Positions 35,031 through 44,374 are shown, counted from the stretch's first letter. The stretch: DNA of 64,000 bases from RECM01 sp047921215 (GCA_047921215.1 JBLRWO010000014.1:1-64000); one strand, 5' to 3'. Made by a program: numbers and translations. The notes: generated by a model from the sequence alone, not told the origin.

Positions 35031-36410
35031 ATGTTTTCAATGCAACATTTCGACAGCATCATAATTGGTTCGGGCCAGGCCGGCACTCCCCTGGTATTCA
35101 AAATGGCTTCAAATAATAAAAAAGTGGCCTTCATAGAAAAAAAGACCGTTGGCGGAACGTGTCTGAATGTTGGTTGCACCCCTACTAAAGCATATGTTGC
35201 TAGTGCAAGGCGCATTTGGGATGCTTATAACGGAGAAGAGCTTGGCATTGAAATTCCGGATGGTACAAAGGCAAACCTGAAGAAAATAAAGGAGCGTAAG
35301 GATAGTCTCATATCTAAATCGGTTAACGGCATCCAAAACGGAATTGAAAAAAATAACAATATTCATTTTTTTCCCGGCAAGGCCACCTTCTGCGGACCAA
35401 AGGAAGTGGAAATTAATGGCGAAATAATTACAGCCCCAAACATTTACATTAATGTAGGCGCTAAGGCATTTATACCTGATGTCTTTAAAAGTGTCCCGTA
35501 TCTCACCAACGAATCTATACTTGAACTTGAGAAAATACCCGGTCACCTTATCGTTATTGGCGGGAGCTATATTGGCCTGGAATTTGGCCAGATGTTCAGG
35601 CGCTTCGGAAGTAAGGTTACCATTATCGAACGTTCGGAGCGGCTTGTTTACAGGGAAGATGTCGAAACCAGTGCTGCCATAAAAGAAATTCTTGAGCAAG
35701 AGGATATCGATATCCGTTTAAATTCAACCGTTTCCGGGGCAGAAAACAGTAAAAGCGGAATTTGTCTCACACTTCAGGCCGATGGGGAACAAGAAATTCT
35801 AACCGGCTCCCACGTATTGGTTGCTGTAGGTCGTACTCCCAACACCAGCGATTTAAATCTGGAGGCAACCCATATAAAAACAGACGAAAAGGGCTTTATA
35901 CCTGTTAATGATAAGTTAGAAACCGAAGTTAATGGAATTTTCGCTCTTGGCGACTGCAATGGTAAAGGCGCATTTACCCACACAGCATATAACGATTACG
36001 AAATAATTGCTGATAATATGTTCGGGGGCCGGCAGCGAAAGGTCTCAGACCGAATAACTACCTACGGACTTTACATTGATCCTCCTTTGGGAAGGGTGGG
36101 TTTAACAAGGCAGGAAGCACTTCAACTGGGATACACCTTACTGGAAAGCAAACGCCCGATGAACCGCATTGCGCGTGCCAAAGAGAAAGGGGAAACCAAT
36201 GGTTTTATGAGTGCGATTATCGATGCCGATACCAACCGGATTTTGGGGGCTGCTGTTTTGGGTGTTGGGGGAGACGAAATAATTAGCAGTTTGGTAAACA
36301 TTATGTATGCAGACAAACCTTATACTGTAATACGGGATTCGGTTCAGCCCCATCCTACGGTATCGGAACTTATACCTACAATGCTGGAAAATCCTGAACC
36401 TGTACATTGA
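35031..36410 (+). CDS. FAD-dependent pyridine nucleotide-disulfide oxidoreductase (mercuric reductase/Lpd-like)
   Basis: 459 residues. FAD binding is at IIIGSGQAGTPL (near residue 10). The redox-active disulfide sits in GGTCLNVGCTPTK (C44, C49). The NAD(P) motif is VIGGSYIGLEFG, the second FAD motif is GIFALGDCNG, and the C-terminal dimer domain has HPTVSELIP with the catalytic His/Glu. There is no extra N-terminal metal-binding domain and no vicinal Cys at the C-terminus, so mercury reduction is unlikely. A disulfide or small-thiol reductase is more plausible, consistent with the sulfur-histidine genes that follow after 33 bases. ATG 35040 is an alternative start. It is divergent from the sigma-factor gene. 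Confidence 0.9.
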   Translation: MFSMQHFDSIIIGSGQAGTPLVFKMASNNKKVAFIEKKTVGGTCLNVGCTPTKAYVASARRIWDAYNGEELGIEIPDGTKANLKKIKERKDSLISKSVNGIQNGIEKNNNIHFFPGKATFCGPKEVEINGEIITAPNIYINVGAKAFIPDVFKSVPYLTNESILELEKIPGHLIVIGGSYIGLEFGQMFRRFGSKVTIIERSERLVYREDVETSAAIKEILEQEDIDIRLNSTVSGAENSKSGICLTLQADGEQEILTGSHVLVAVGRTPNTSDLNLEATHIKTDEKGFIPVNDKLETEVNGIFALGDCNGKGAFTHTAYNDYEIIADNMFGGRQRKVSDRITTYGLYIDPPLGRVGLTRQEALQLGYTLLESKRPMNRIARAKEKGETNGFMSAIIDADTNRILGAAVLGVGGDEIISSLVNIMYADKPYTVIRDSVQPHPTVSELIPTMLENPEPVH

Positions 36411-36443
36411 ACCCCAGCCCTTTATTAACGGAAAAAGATTTAT

Positions 36444-37619
36444 TTGATGACCCATATGATAACGCAATCAGAACTTTGGGATACTTTAAAAAAAACAAGA
36501 CAGCACAGCATATTCATTTGTGAACCCTTACAGCTGGAAGATTATGTGCTACAGCCCATGGAAAATGTGTCACCTCCCAAGTGGCACCTTGCACACACAA
36601 CCTGGTTTTTCGAGCAGCTTGTGCTTCTTCCTAACCTCCAGGGGTATAAAGAATATCATCCCGACTTCTCCTATCTTTTTAACAGCTACTACAACACCTT
36701 AGGTGAGCGCACCCTGCGCGCGCATCGGGGATTTATGAGCAGGCCAACCGTCGATGAGGTGTATGCTTACCGGAATTACGTGAATGAACATCTCGCTAAG
36801 CTGTTTGAGAAATCCTTAAATCAGGACGTGCTGCATATCATTGAAACAGGCATCAATCACGAGCAGCAGCATCAGGAGCTTTTAGCCTATGACCTGAAGT
36901 ACATTCTTGGTTTGCAGCCCACTTTCCCGCCATATGCAGACCGGTTTATGGCTCCCGACGAAACGGCACAAATTGAATGGGTAACCGTTGAACCCGGCAT
37001 TTACGAAATTGGCGCAACCGGAAATGCCTTTCATTACGATAATGAGGCACCGAGGCACAAACAATTTCTGAACGGCGTAAAAATTCGAACCTCATTAATC
37101 ACAAACAAAGAATACCTGGAGTTCATACAAGATGACGGGTATCAAAAACACGAATACTGGTTGTCTGAGGGATGGGATTTTATTCAAAGCCAGAACATAA
37201 ATGTGCCGCTTTACTGGCATCTTATAGAGGGAACCTGGAAAACCTACACCTTTCGCGGACTTGAAAACCTCAATTTAAATGCGCCTGTTCAGCATATATC
37301 TTTATACGAAGCTGCTGCTTTTGATGAATGGGCCGGATACCGACTGCCCACTGAATTTGAATGGGAAACAGCTGCTGAGCAATTCCGGTGGGGGAGCCTG
37401 TGGGAATGGACCCAATCGGCTTACTTAGCCTATCCCGGTTACAAAAGAGCTCCCGGAGCACTTGGGGAATACAACTCAAAATTCATGCTTAATCAGAATG
37501 TATTAAGAGGAGCTTCTGTAGCCACACCAGAAGGACACGCGCGGAAAACATACCGGAATTTCTTCCATGCGAGCTGCCGCTGGATCTTTTCGGGCTTACG
37601 GGTAGCTTCAGATTTGTAG
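36444..37619 (+). CDS. egtB: EgtB: ergothioneine-type sulfoxide synthase
   Basis: 391 residues. An N-terminal DinB-like domain supplies the three-His iron site: H51 in HLAHT and H139/H143 in HEQQHQE. The C-terminal FGE-sulfatase-like domain has LWEWTQSAY, EYNSKFMLNQNVLRG and YRNFFHASCRWIFSGLR. EgtB oxidatively joins trimethylhistidine to a thiol donor (gamma-glutamylcysteine or cysteine, depending on subtype) to make the sulfoxide precursor of ergothioneine. The next gene, egtD, starts 4 bases later. No egtA, egtC or egtE is in the window, which fits a cysteine-using short pathway but does not prove it. The product could also be a related thiohistidine. Confidence 0.92.
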   Translation: MMTHMITQSELWDTLKKTRQHSIFICEPLQLEDYVLQPMENVSPPKWHLAHTTWFFEQLVLLPNLQGYKEYHPDFSYLFNSYYNTLGERTLRAHRGFMSRPTVDEVYAYRNYVNEHLAKLFEKSLNQDVLHIIETGINHEQQHQELLAYDLKYILGLQPTFPPYADRFMAPDETAQIEWVTVEPGIYEIGATGNAFHYDNEAPRHKQFLNGVKIRTSLITNKEYLEFIQDDGYQKHEYWLSEGWDFIQSQNINVPLYWHLIEGTWKTYTFRGLENLNLNAPVQHISLYEAAAFDEWAGYRLPTEFEWETAAEQFRWGSLWEWTQSAYLAYPGYKRAPGALGEYNSKFMLNQNVLRGASVATPEGHARKTYRNFFHASCRWIFSGLRVASDL

Positions 37620-37623
37620 ACAC

Positions 37624-38565
37624 ATGACAGATTTTTTAGATGATGTTATAGACGGCCTTTCGCATACGCCCAAGTCCATTCCATCCCGATACTTTTACGA
37701 TCAGCAGGGAAGCCGGCTTTTTCAGGCTATAATGAAGCTTGATGAATATTACCTGCCGGAAGCGGAACTCGATATCCTGAGCCATCAATCCGGGAACATC
37801 CTGAAAACCATTCAACTGGGTAACAGGGAATTGGACATTATTGAGTTAGGCGCCGGTGACGGTAGTAAAACAAGTATATTTATAAAAAATATTGCACAGA
37901 ACGATATATGCATAAAATACTATCCGCTAGATATTTCGAAAGATATTTTAACTGTTAACAAGGCACTAATTGAAAAAGAGGTACCGGGTGTTGATGTACA
38001 TCCCATTGCGGGAAATTTCTTCAAGACCTTGTCTCTGGTACCACATAACGGCAGGATGCGTCTTATTCTTTTTATGGGAAGCAATATTGGTAACATGACC
38101 AACGAACGGATTAACCTGTTCCTCAAATGGATTCGTGATCACACAAAACTGTCTGATGTTGCCATGATTGCTTTCGACCTGAAAAAGGATCCGGTTACAA
38201 TTTTAAACGCATACAACGATTCGAAGGGCATTACCCGGGCTTTCAATCTGAATTTGTTGCACAGGATCAACCGGGAGTTAGGCGGCCGTTTCGATGTTGA
38301 TCAATTTGAACATTATCCGGTTTACGACCCGGTTTCCGGTACGGCAAGCAGTTATTTAATAAGCCAGAAAGAACAAACGGCAAGTATTCTAAATGGAGAT
38401 TATACCTTCCATTTTGAAGCGTATGAAACGATACAAACAGAGATTTCCCGCAAATTCACCATTAAAAACATGGAAGAATTGTACAACCTTGCGTGCTTTA
38501 AAGCACTTAGCCACTTTACCGACAGCCAAAAGCTGTACGCCATCTCTTTGATATCACAGGCCTGA
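37624..38565 (+). CDS. egtD: EgtD: histidine N-alpha-methyltransferase
   Basis: 313 residues of the DUF2260/EgtD SAM-methyltransferase family. Seen are SRYFYDQQGSRLFQAI near the start, the SAM-binding loop ELGAGDGSKT, FMGSNIGNM, and a C-terminal SRKFT segment typical of the substrate lid. It trimethylates the alpha-amino group of histidine to hercynine, the substrate of EgtB. The two genes are 4 bases apart and surely coexpressed. Together they give a complete minimal route to the ergothioneine skeleton apart from the final C-S cleavage. Confidence 0.92.
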   Translation: MTDFLDDVIDGLSHTPKSIPSRYFYDQQGSRLFQAIMKLDEYYLPEAELDILSHQSGNILKTIQLGNRELDIIELGAGDGSKTSIFIKNIAQNDICIKYYPLDISKDILTVNKALIEKEVPGVDVHPIAGNFFKTLSLVPHNGRMRLILFMGSNIGNMTNERINLFLKWIRDHTKLSDVAMIAFDLKKDPVTILNAYNDSKGITRAFNLNLLHRINRELGGRFDVDQFEHYPVYDPVSGTASSYLISQKEQTASILNGDYTFHFEAYETIQTEISRKFTIKNMEELYNLACFKALSHFTDSQKLYAISLISQA

Positions 38566-38602
38566 TGCAACTGCACAGAATCAATCAAATAACATCATCC
38601 TT

Positions 38603-40216
38603 ATGAAAAAGTCTAAACTTGCCCTACTAGCCGAGCTGAAAGACCGTGAGCCCAGGACTTATGTGGTAAATAACCTCGATTTGGTTGCCATTCGTTACAA
38701 CGATACTGTTTCGGTACTGTATGGCCGGTGCCTGCACAGGGGAGCACTCATGGGAGATGGGTATGTTGAGGGAGATAACCTGATTTGCGGGCTCCACGGT
38801 TGGGATTATCGCATTGACACCGGTGTTTCTGAGTATGACAACAGTGAAGTACTACACAAGTTTTTTTCTGAAATTAAAGATGATGCTGTCTGGGTGGATG
38901 AAGATGAAATAGATTCTTATCTGCAAGAAAATCCCCAGCCGTTCAACCGCGAGCAATATCTGGGCGCATACGCAGATACCCATCCCGAGGAAACCGAGCC
39001 CTACACAAATTACATTCAGGATCTGGCCCGCAACGGACTTACCAAAACGGGCCTCCACGGTCCCTCTGCCTCGATGGGCGTTGATCGGAATACCCTGCCC
39101 AAATGGGAAAGCATTCAGTTTCTGCCGGCTCAGCTGGCTAAACGCCCCTTGCTCGATGAAGAGCCTGTAGAAACAAAAGTAACTATAGGCCCACGGGCCA
39201 AAAAACCACTCATCCTGGATATACCTATATTTGTTTCCGACATGAGTTTTGGCGCCCTTTCTAAAGAGGCCAAAATAGCCTTGGCTATGGGCGCGGAAAA
39301 AGCCGGAACAGGCATATGTTCCGGTGAGGGTGGTATGCTGCCCGAAGAGCAGGAAAACAACAGCCGGTATTTCTATGAACTGGCATCGGCTCAATTTGGC
39401 TTTACATGGGATAAGTTAAAAAAAGCTCAGGCATTTCACTTTAAAGGCGGACAGGGTGCTAAAACCGGAACCGGCGGCCACCTGCCCGGCATCAAGGTAA
39501 GCAGGGAAATTGCCGAAGTACGCGGGCTGAAAGAAGGCGAAACGGCCATCTCCCCGGCTGCCTTCAAAACTCTGATCAATGCAGATGATTTCCGGAAATT
39601 CGGAGATGAAGTTCGCGAAAGAACTGGCGGCATTCCCGTGGGTTTTAAAATAGCGGCCAGCCACATCGAAGCCGATATAGATTTTGCTCTTGCTGCGGAT
39701 GCCGATTACATCATTCTGGATGGACGTGGTGGCGGTACCGGCTCAGCCCCAACCATCTTGCGAGATAATATAAATGTACCCACTATTCCGGCTTTGGCAC
39801 GTGCCAGAAAACACCTTGATGCCAGGGGAGCCAAAGATGTAACCTTAATTATTACAGGCGGACTCCGGGTTCCGGCCGATTTTGCAAAAGCGTTAATGCT
39901 CGGAGCTGATGCCGTGGCTGTTGCAAATTCTGCCATGCAAGCCATCGGATGCCTGGGCATGCGGGCCTGTGGCAGCAACAATTGTCCGGTTGGCATTGCC
40001 ACCCAAAAACAGGACTTGCGCTCAAGATTCATCGTTGAAAGTTCAGCGGCTCAACTTGCTAATTTTTTTAACGCTTCTGCCGATTTAATGAAAGTTATCG
40101 CCCGGGCATGCGGTTATAATTCTGTCAGGAATTTCAATCAGAACGACTTATCAACCATAGACTTCAACATACATCGTTTAACCGGAATCCCTTATGCAGG
40201 AATATCTTTCGATTGA
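38603..40216 (+). CDS. Rieske domain fused to FMN-binding glutamate-synthase-like domain
   Basis: 537 residues. Residues about 10-110 form a Rieske-type [2Fe-2S] domain with C43-x-H45 and C62-x2-H65. The rest is the glutamate synthase central/FMN barrel: SDMSFGALSKEA, HFKGGQGAKTGTGG, DGRGGGTGSAP, and the Cys-rich ACGSNNCPVGIATQ that would hold a [3Fe-4S] cluster. There is no glutaminase domain, so it is not a classical GltB. The fusion suggests an electron-transfer oxidoreductase acting on an amino or imino acid. It starts 37 bases after egtD and overlaps the next gene by 23 bases. A role in thiohistidine metabolism is contextual inference only. Confidence 0.88.
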   Translation: MKKSKLALLAELKDREPRTYVVNNLDLVAIRYNDTVSVLYGRCLHRGALMGDGYVEGDNLICGLHGWDYRIDTGVSEYDNSEVLHKFFSEIKDDAVWVDEDEIDSYLQENPQPFNREQYLGAYADTHPEETEPYTNYIQDLARNGLTKTGLHGPSASMGVDRNTLPKWESIQFLPAQLAKRPLLDEEPVETKVTIGPRAKKPLILDIPIFVSDMSFGALSKEAKIALAMGAEKAGTGICSGEGGMLPEEQENNSRYFYELASAQFGFTWDKLKKAQAFHFKGGQGAKTGTGGHLPGIKVSREIAEVRGLKEGETAISPAAFKTLINADDFRKFGDEVRERTGGIPVGFKIAASHIEADIDFALAADADYIILDGRGGGTGSAPTILRDNINVPTIPALARARKHLDARGAKDVTLIITGGLRVPADFAKALMLGADAVAVANSAMQAIGCLGMRACGSNNCPVGIATQKQDLRSRFIVESSAAQLANFFNASADLMKVIARACGYNSVRNFNQNDLSTIDFNIHRLTGIPYAGISFD

Positions 40217-40979
40217 TCAGGACATTCACCAGCTTGCACAAATCATTGCAAAATTCAACCGGACGTTAGTTTCTGAAAAAAAAGACGACAGCCACACAAA
40301 CCTCTCTTTTGATGCGCTCCATAACTCGCTGCATGGCAGGTGGGCAGAAAACAATGGCACAAAATTTATACTGTCTCTAAACCTCGGTGAATTTGCGTTT
40401 CAGCTCAGGGATTTTGACAGAAATCTCATTAAACCTTTTCCTGTTGAAGGTTCAACCTATACAGCCCTGGAAAAGACCATTGCCGGATATCTGCCTGAGG
40501 CAGGGTTTGATTCAGAAGGGTTTTTAGATGATCTCCATTACGAGATTCCCCGGTATGATCTACTGGACAAACCCTACAAAAAATGGTCTCCAAAAGCTCT
40601 TGAACTATGGGTAACATACCGCTCAATGGCCAATACTTCTGCTTATGAATTATTGGATGCCCTCCAAATCAGAGATGAAGTTCGTATCTGGCCGCATCAT
40701 TTCGACACCGGGATTTATGTGGAAGCAAGCTCATTTATCGGGCTGGGATTTGGCCTTGCCATAAAAGATGATATGGTAGGCGAGCCCTACTTTTATTTCT
40801 CCGGTTACGGATTAAATGAATACACCATAGACTACAGTAAAACCCGCGCCCTTACGGCAGGCAAGTGGATTCTGACAGATCATTGGAAGGGAGCGGTGCT
40901 ATGCCTTTCTGAAGCATCTCCCGCATCCCTGATAACCTTTCAGCAGGAAGTACTTAAATGGTTTCTTTTAAAAAGTTAA
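40194..40979 (+). CDS. Uncharacterised protein, WPHHFD motif (possibly DUF5996-like)
   Basis: 261 residues, soluble, no signal. The N-terminal half contains HNSLHGRWAENNG and LNLGEFAFQLRDF. The C-terminal half contains VRIWPHHFDTGIYVE, then GLGFGLAIKDDM and PYFYFSGYG. The WPHHFD box recalls a family of unknown function that I know as DUF5996, but the match is from memory and uncertain. The paired His and Asp could bind a metal. The start overlaps the stop of the Rieske-glutamate synthase gene by 23 bases, so the two proteins are probably made together. Confidence 0.6.
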   Translation: MQEYLSIDQDIHQLAQIIAKFNRTLVSEKKDDSHTNLSFDALHNSLHGRWAENNGTKFILSLNLGEFAFQLRDFDRNLIKPFPVEGSTYTALEKTIAGYLPEAGFDSEGFLDDLHYEIPRYDLLDKPYKKWSPKALELWVTYRSMANTSAYELLDALQIRDEVRIWPHHFDTGIYVEASSFIGLGFGLAIKDDMVGEPYFYFSGYGLNEYTIDYSKTRALTAGKWILTDHWKGAVLCLSEASPASLITFQQEVLKWFLLKS

Positions 40980-40996
40980 CCCTTACTTTTTTCTGA

Positions 40997-41662
40997 ATGG
41001 AGTTTTCCTTTGCCCTGTGGTATCTATTCCCGGTTGCCATTTTGGTAGCGACTATAGCTATGAGCAGTGGTATAGGCGGCGCGGTATTTTTCGCATCCCT
41101 CTTTATGCTGGGTTTAAAATTAGATCCTGTAACAGCGGTTGGAGCGGCTTTGGCAACCGAGTTGTTTGGCTTTAGCAGTGGCATGATAGCCTACTATAAG
41201 ACAAAACTGATAGATTTTGAACTGGCAAAACATTTACTGATGTTTTCCATTCCGGCGGCTATTCTTGGTGTTTTGTACGCCGATGCTATTCCGGAAATTG
41301 TATTAAAGTCAATTTTTGCCGTTGGGTTAATCTTTATCGGGTACCAGCTGTTTTCATCCTGGCGAACCGAAGAACGTGAAAAACACGAAAAGCTTCGTGA
41401 AAAGGAATTCGCCCGTGATTTTGAGAAAGTGCTAACCGATTCAAAAGGAAATGTGTATTGCTATACGGTCTGTAATAAAGGTATGGGCCGTTCTGTTGCA
41501 TTTATAGGCGGCGGTCTCCTGGGCATGATTTCGGTAGGTTTGGCTGAATTACAGGAATACCACCTGATGGCAAGATGTAAATTACCTGCCCCGGCTGCGG
41601 TAGCAACATCAATATTTATTGTTGGTCATGGCGCCCGCCACCACATGAAGGCCGTCATTTAG
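40997..41662 (+). pseudogene. Truncated TSUP (TauE/SafE-like) permease fused in frame to a TPP-enzyme fragment
   Basis: 221 codons. Residues 1 to about 207 are a normal start of a TSUP sulfite/organosulfonate exporter: hydrophobic helices, SSGIGGAVFFAS, a cytoplasmic charged loop, then GMISVGLAELQEY and LPAPAAVATSIF. At about 41618 the sequence changes abruptly to IVGHGARHHMKAVI, which is the middle domain of a thiamine-pyrophosphate enzyme, and then hits an in-frame TAG (41660-41662). The permease therefore lacks its last helices. The enzyme continues in the same frame after the stop. I read this as a deletion joining two genes, followed by a stop mutation; an assembly misjoin is the alternative. 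Confidence 0.75.
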
Positions 41663-42607
41663 TTAGCCGAAACCATGCATGCAGCTGTCTTAACCACCTT
41701 TAAAGGAAAGGGCCAAATACCCGACTCTCACCCTTTAGGGTGCGGTGTTTTGGGGCGAAGCGGTACGCCAGTTGTATCTTATTTTATGAATGAATCGGAC
41801 CTGCTGCTTGTAATTGGTGCTTCTTTTTCGAATCACACCGGTATTACACCTAAAAAGCACACCATTCAAATTGATTGTGACCCGCTCGCATTAAGTAAAT
41901 TCCATAAAATTGATGTTCCGGCATTTGGTGAAATCTCCAGAACGGTTTCATTGCTGCATAATGAACACATCCGGCTGTCAAAGAACAAGGTAAATCAGGC
42001 TCCGGAAATCGCAAATCGCTGGAATATTTGGAAAGCAGAAAAGACAAAACGCCTGAAAGAAAGCAGAGGTAAAGGTGTAAGTTCATCTTATATTTTTGAT
42101 GTACTTACCAGAAAAGCTCCCGAGAACGCCATAATGTGTGTAGATGTAGGAAACAACGCATATTCGTTTGGCCGGTATTTTGAGAGCAAGCACCACACAT
42201 TTCTGATGTCGGGCTACCTGGATTCCATGGGTTTTGCTATTCCGGCATCAATGGGTGCATGGGCGGCGGCAGGCAATGAACGCCCCATTATTGCAGTAGC
42301 TGGCGATGGCGGTGCCTGCCAATATCTTTCCGAGTTAACCACCATTGTTAAATATAAAATGCCGGTTAAGATTATTATCCTCAACAATAATGAATTGGGC
42401 AAAATCACTAAGGAACAACGAGCCGGTGGATGGGAGAAATATCAAACCGATTTAATCAATCCCGATTTCGCTCAGTTTGCCGATAGCTGTGGTGCTTTGG
42501 GGCTAAAAGTTGATAAATCCGAAGATTTAGATGAGTCTCTTGAAATACTCTTCGCTTATAACGGACCGGCCCTTTTGGTAATTAAGGCTGACGTAAAGCT
42601 TGTTTAA
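41618..42607 (+). pseudogene. 5'-truncated TPP-dependent enzyme (pyruvate oxidase/acetolactate synthase-like)
   Basis: Homology begins inside the preceding frame at IVGHGARHH and continues through an in-frame TAG, with an open segment from ATG 41675 (310 codons). Seen are TTFKGKGQIPDSHP of the middle domain, then the TPP-binding domain with GDGGACQYLSEL and ILNNNELGKI. The N-terminal TPP domain (about 190-210 residues with the catalytic Glu) is absent, so the product cannot be a working enzyme alone. It looks most like pyruvate dehydrogenase (quinone)/PoxB relatives. Codon structure is otherwise intact, suggesting recent damage. Confidence 0.78.
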
Positions 42608-42734
42608 GGGATTCCACCCCTCAATAATCCAGGGCCTTATGAAGCCGTTGAAAGTTTCAGGTGATGGTCGCTCAGGCGGATGAGCCCGATTAATTCAAGG
42701 AATTTAACGGGGTCGGCCTGATTCATGTAGTAGG

Positions 42735-42981
42735 CTCCGGCATTCCTCCATGGACCCCGGCCATTTGTGGCCAACCTCCTGGCTCTGGTATGACCCAGGC
42801 CCGCTTGCAACAGGCGTTTTGCCCGGATGCAGGAGCGTTTCTACTGTTGCCACAATCGCAGCGCAACCGGCAGCGTTTCCGTTTACCTCGCTATCGACAC
42901 CCTGCTGTTCGTCTAATGCTTCCCCATGTCGGGTGCACAGGAGACTTTCATTCCCAATTGAATGCGCCCTGCCGGGCGCAC
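42735..42981 (-). mobile_element. Probable group II intron remnant (5' domain I only)
   Basis: Read on the minus strand from 42981 the sequence begins GTGCGCCCGGCAGGGCG, matching the conserved 5' end of group II introns (GTGYG followed by CCCGGCA). It continues with GGGAATGAAAGTCTCC and AGCAGGGTGTCGATAGCGAG, in the order of domain I of class C-like introns. It starts just beyond an intrinsic terminator, the usual target of class C introns. No reverse transcriptase and no domain V are visible, so it is a 5' fragment. The left boundary is uncertain. Confidence 0.55.
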
Positions 42982-42984
42982 ATA

Positions 42985-43016
42985 AGAAAAACATCAGGGA
43001 GAAATTCCCCTTGATG
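42985..43016 (-). terminator. Intrinsic terminator of the YHS gene
   Basis: Minus strand: CATCAAGGGG and CTCCCTGATG pair around AATTT, followed by TTTTTCTT. It lies about 15 bases after the YHS-gene stop and directly before the intron-like 5' end. Confidence 0.75.
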
Positions 43017-43030
43017 AAGTGAAAGGTGAA

Positions 43031-43567
43031 TTAGTTTCCGATTATGGAATCCCAGTGTTCATTCGCCTGTTGAATCAATACCTGATCTCCGCCATCAGTT
43101 TCTTCGGCAATCTTGTTCCACCGGTTTTTAGCGTTAATCATTCCAAACATCATGGTATCGAACAACAACAGCTGACCGTCAACAATTTTGAAGTTCCGCT
43201 GGTTAACCCCGTTGACATCACCATCGAGCATTGAGTAGGCGCAATAACCTCCATAAGCAGGCTCAAAGTTGTCCGGGTTAGCCAGAAAAGCCTCACGATT
43301 GCTTTCTGAAACAAACCGGTATGTTACTCCTCTGTACTCTGTACTGATGGATGACTTGCCTCTTTCGGGTCCGTCTTCAGTAAAATAGCTTACAGGATCG
43401 TACCCGTCTAAAGCCACTCCGTTCTTAAGGTTAAACGTCTCCGCTCTGTTTTCTGCCTGACTATACACGTTAACAGCCATAGATACCACAAATAACAGTG
43501 AAAACAGCATGAGTACAGCTGTTTTGCTAAATTCATTCTTTAGGTAAAGGTTTGATTCGTTCCGCAT
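43031..43567 (-). CDS. Exported YHS-domain protein
   Basis: 178 residues. A hydrophobic N-terminal segment (about 16-36, ending VYSQ) suggests export. The mature part is a YHS domain in its GYDPVSYF form: VALDGYDPVSYFTEDG, YRFVSESNREAFLANPDNFEPAYGGYCAYSM (split here at FLANPDNF). Such proteins are thought to bind metal or heme in the periplasm and often accompany copper or redox proteins; no partner is adjacent. The remaining 60 residues are a less conserved helical tail. It has its own terminator and stands as a single transcription unit. Confidence 0.85.
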   Translation of the reverse strand: MRNESNLYLKNEFSKTAVLMLFSLLFVVSMAVNVYSQAENRAETFNLKNGVALDGYDPVSYFTEDGPERGKSSISTEYRGVTYRFVSESNREAFLANPDNFEPAYGGYCAYSMLDGDVNGVNQRNFKIVDGQLLLFDTMMFGMINAKNRWNKIAEETDGGDQVLIQQANEHWDSIIGN

Positions 43568-43737
43568 AGTATTCCTCGTTTGGGGATTGTTTGTTTGCGT
43601 TAACTACTGCCTTGATTTAGCAGAGTCACTGAAACAGTCGCATCAAACCCTCAAACCTTACAAAAATCCAGACAAACAACATATGTTGCAGTCTGATGGT
43701 CTGGGTGCGTTGTGAAGGTTTCAAGTGTTTCACGAAC

Positions 43738-44374
43738 ATGAAATCATTTATGAAAATTGTAAACGTGCCGTTTTATACTTCTATCGCAGTACTCATGTGG
43801 GTGATTTGGCTACTTCCAGTTGCAGTTTACAGCCAGTTCGGCATCGAAATTTTCCGCCACATATCCCTACTAGACGGCCTTACGAGTAATTTAATCTGGA
43901 AGATGAAGCAGGATTCGAAAGGCTATATCTGGATTGCCGGAGCAAACGGACCGGGCAGGTACGACAGCTATAATGTAACGTCATTTATTCATGATCCGGG
44001 AGATGAGACATCGTATTCCGGAGGCCCCTCATTCTCTTTTTTTTTGAGGACGACAACGGATTCATATGGATCGGTTCAGGCTTGGGCATCAACATGTACT
44101 GCGATGCAACCGGAACTTTTACCCGGCTGCTAACGCCGGAATCTGTACCAGTTCCCAGACTAGTTCGTGAAATTATCCGGGCAGACGATCAATCCGTCCG
44201 GGCAGCAGGGTTTGGTGGGTTGCACAGGCTTCTGCCTGCTGAATCAGAACCGGGAATGTTCCAAGCGGAATTGGTCTGAGTATTACCAATGATATTGTGA
44301 AGGCGCATAGAGGAATGATGAATATTGATTCTCAACCCGGACAAACAGTTTTTACCATCAAACTGAACGTGTAA
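43738..44374 (+). pseudogene. Decayed propeller-type histidine kinase
   Basis: Starts normally with a signal segment (LLPVAVYSQ) and two propeller motifs (DGLTSNLIWKM, GYIWIAG). At a run of nine T (about 44037-44045) the frame shifts: the expected EDDNGFIWIGSGLGINMY continues in another frame. After about 60 more codons the sequence jumps to the very end of a kinase ATPase domain, GIGLSITNDIVKAH through QTVFTIKLNV and a stop. Some 900 residues including the Y_Y_Y domain, membrane helix and catalytic His are missing. It resembles kinases 3 and 4 of this window and is presumably a dead relative. Confidence 0.85.

Larger units (their letters stand above)
42608..43030. other. 423-base region between the TPP fragment and the YHS gene
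   Basis: No convincing protein gene on either strand. The minus strand contains a probable group II intron 5' fragment and, at its right end, the terminator of the YHS gene. Overlapping 70-96 codon frames in four phases are consistent with structured RNA rather than coding sequence. Confidence 0.6.

Noticed and set aside
35031..36410. True mercuric reductase (merA)
   Set aside because: No N-terminal HMA domain, no C-terminal vicinal Cys pair and no other mer genes.
42704..43022. Several 70-96 codon frames on both strands
   Set aside because: They overlap each other in many phases and coincide with the group II intron-like RNA; no protein motif.
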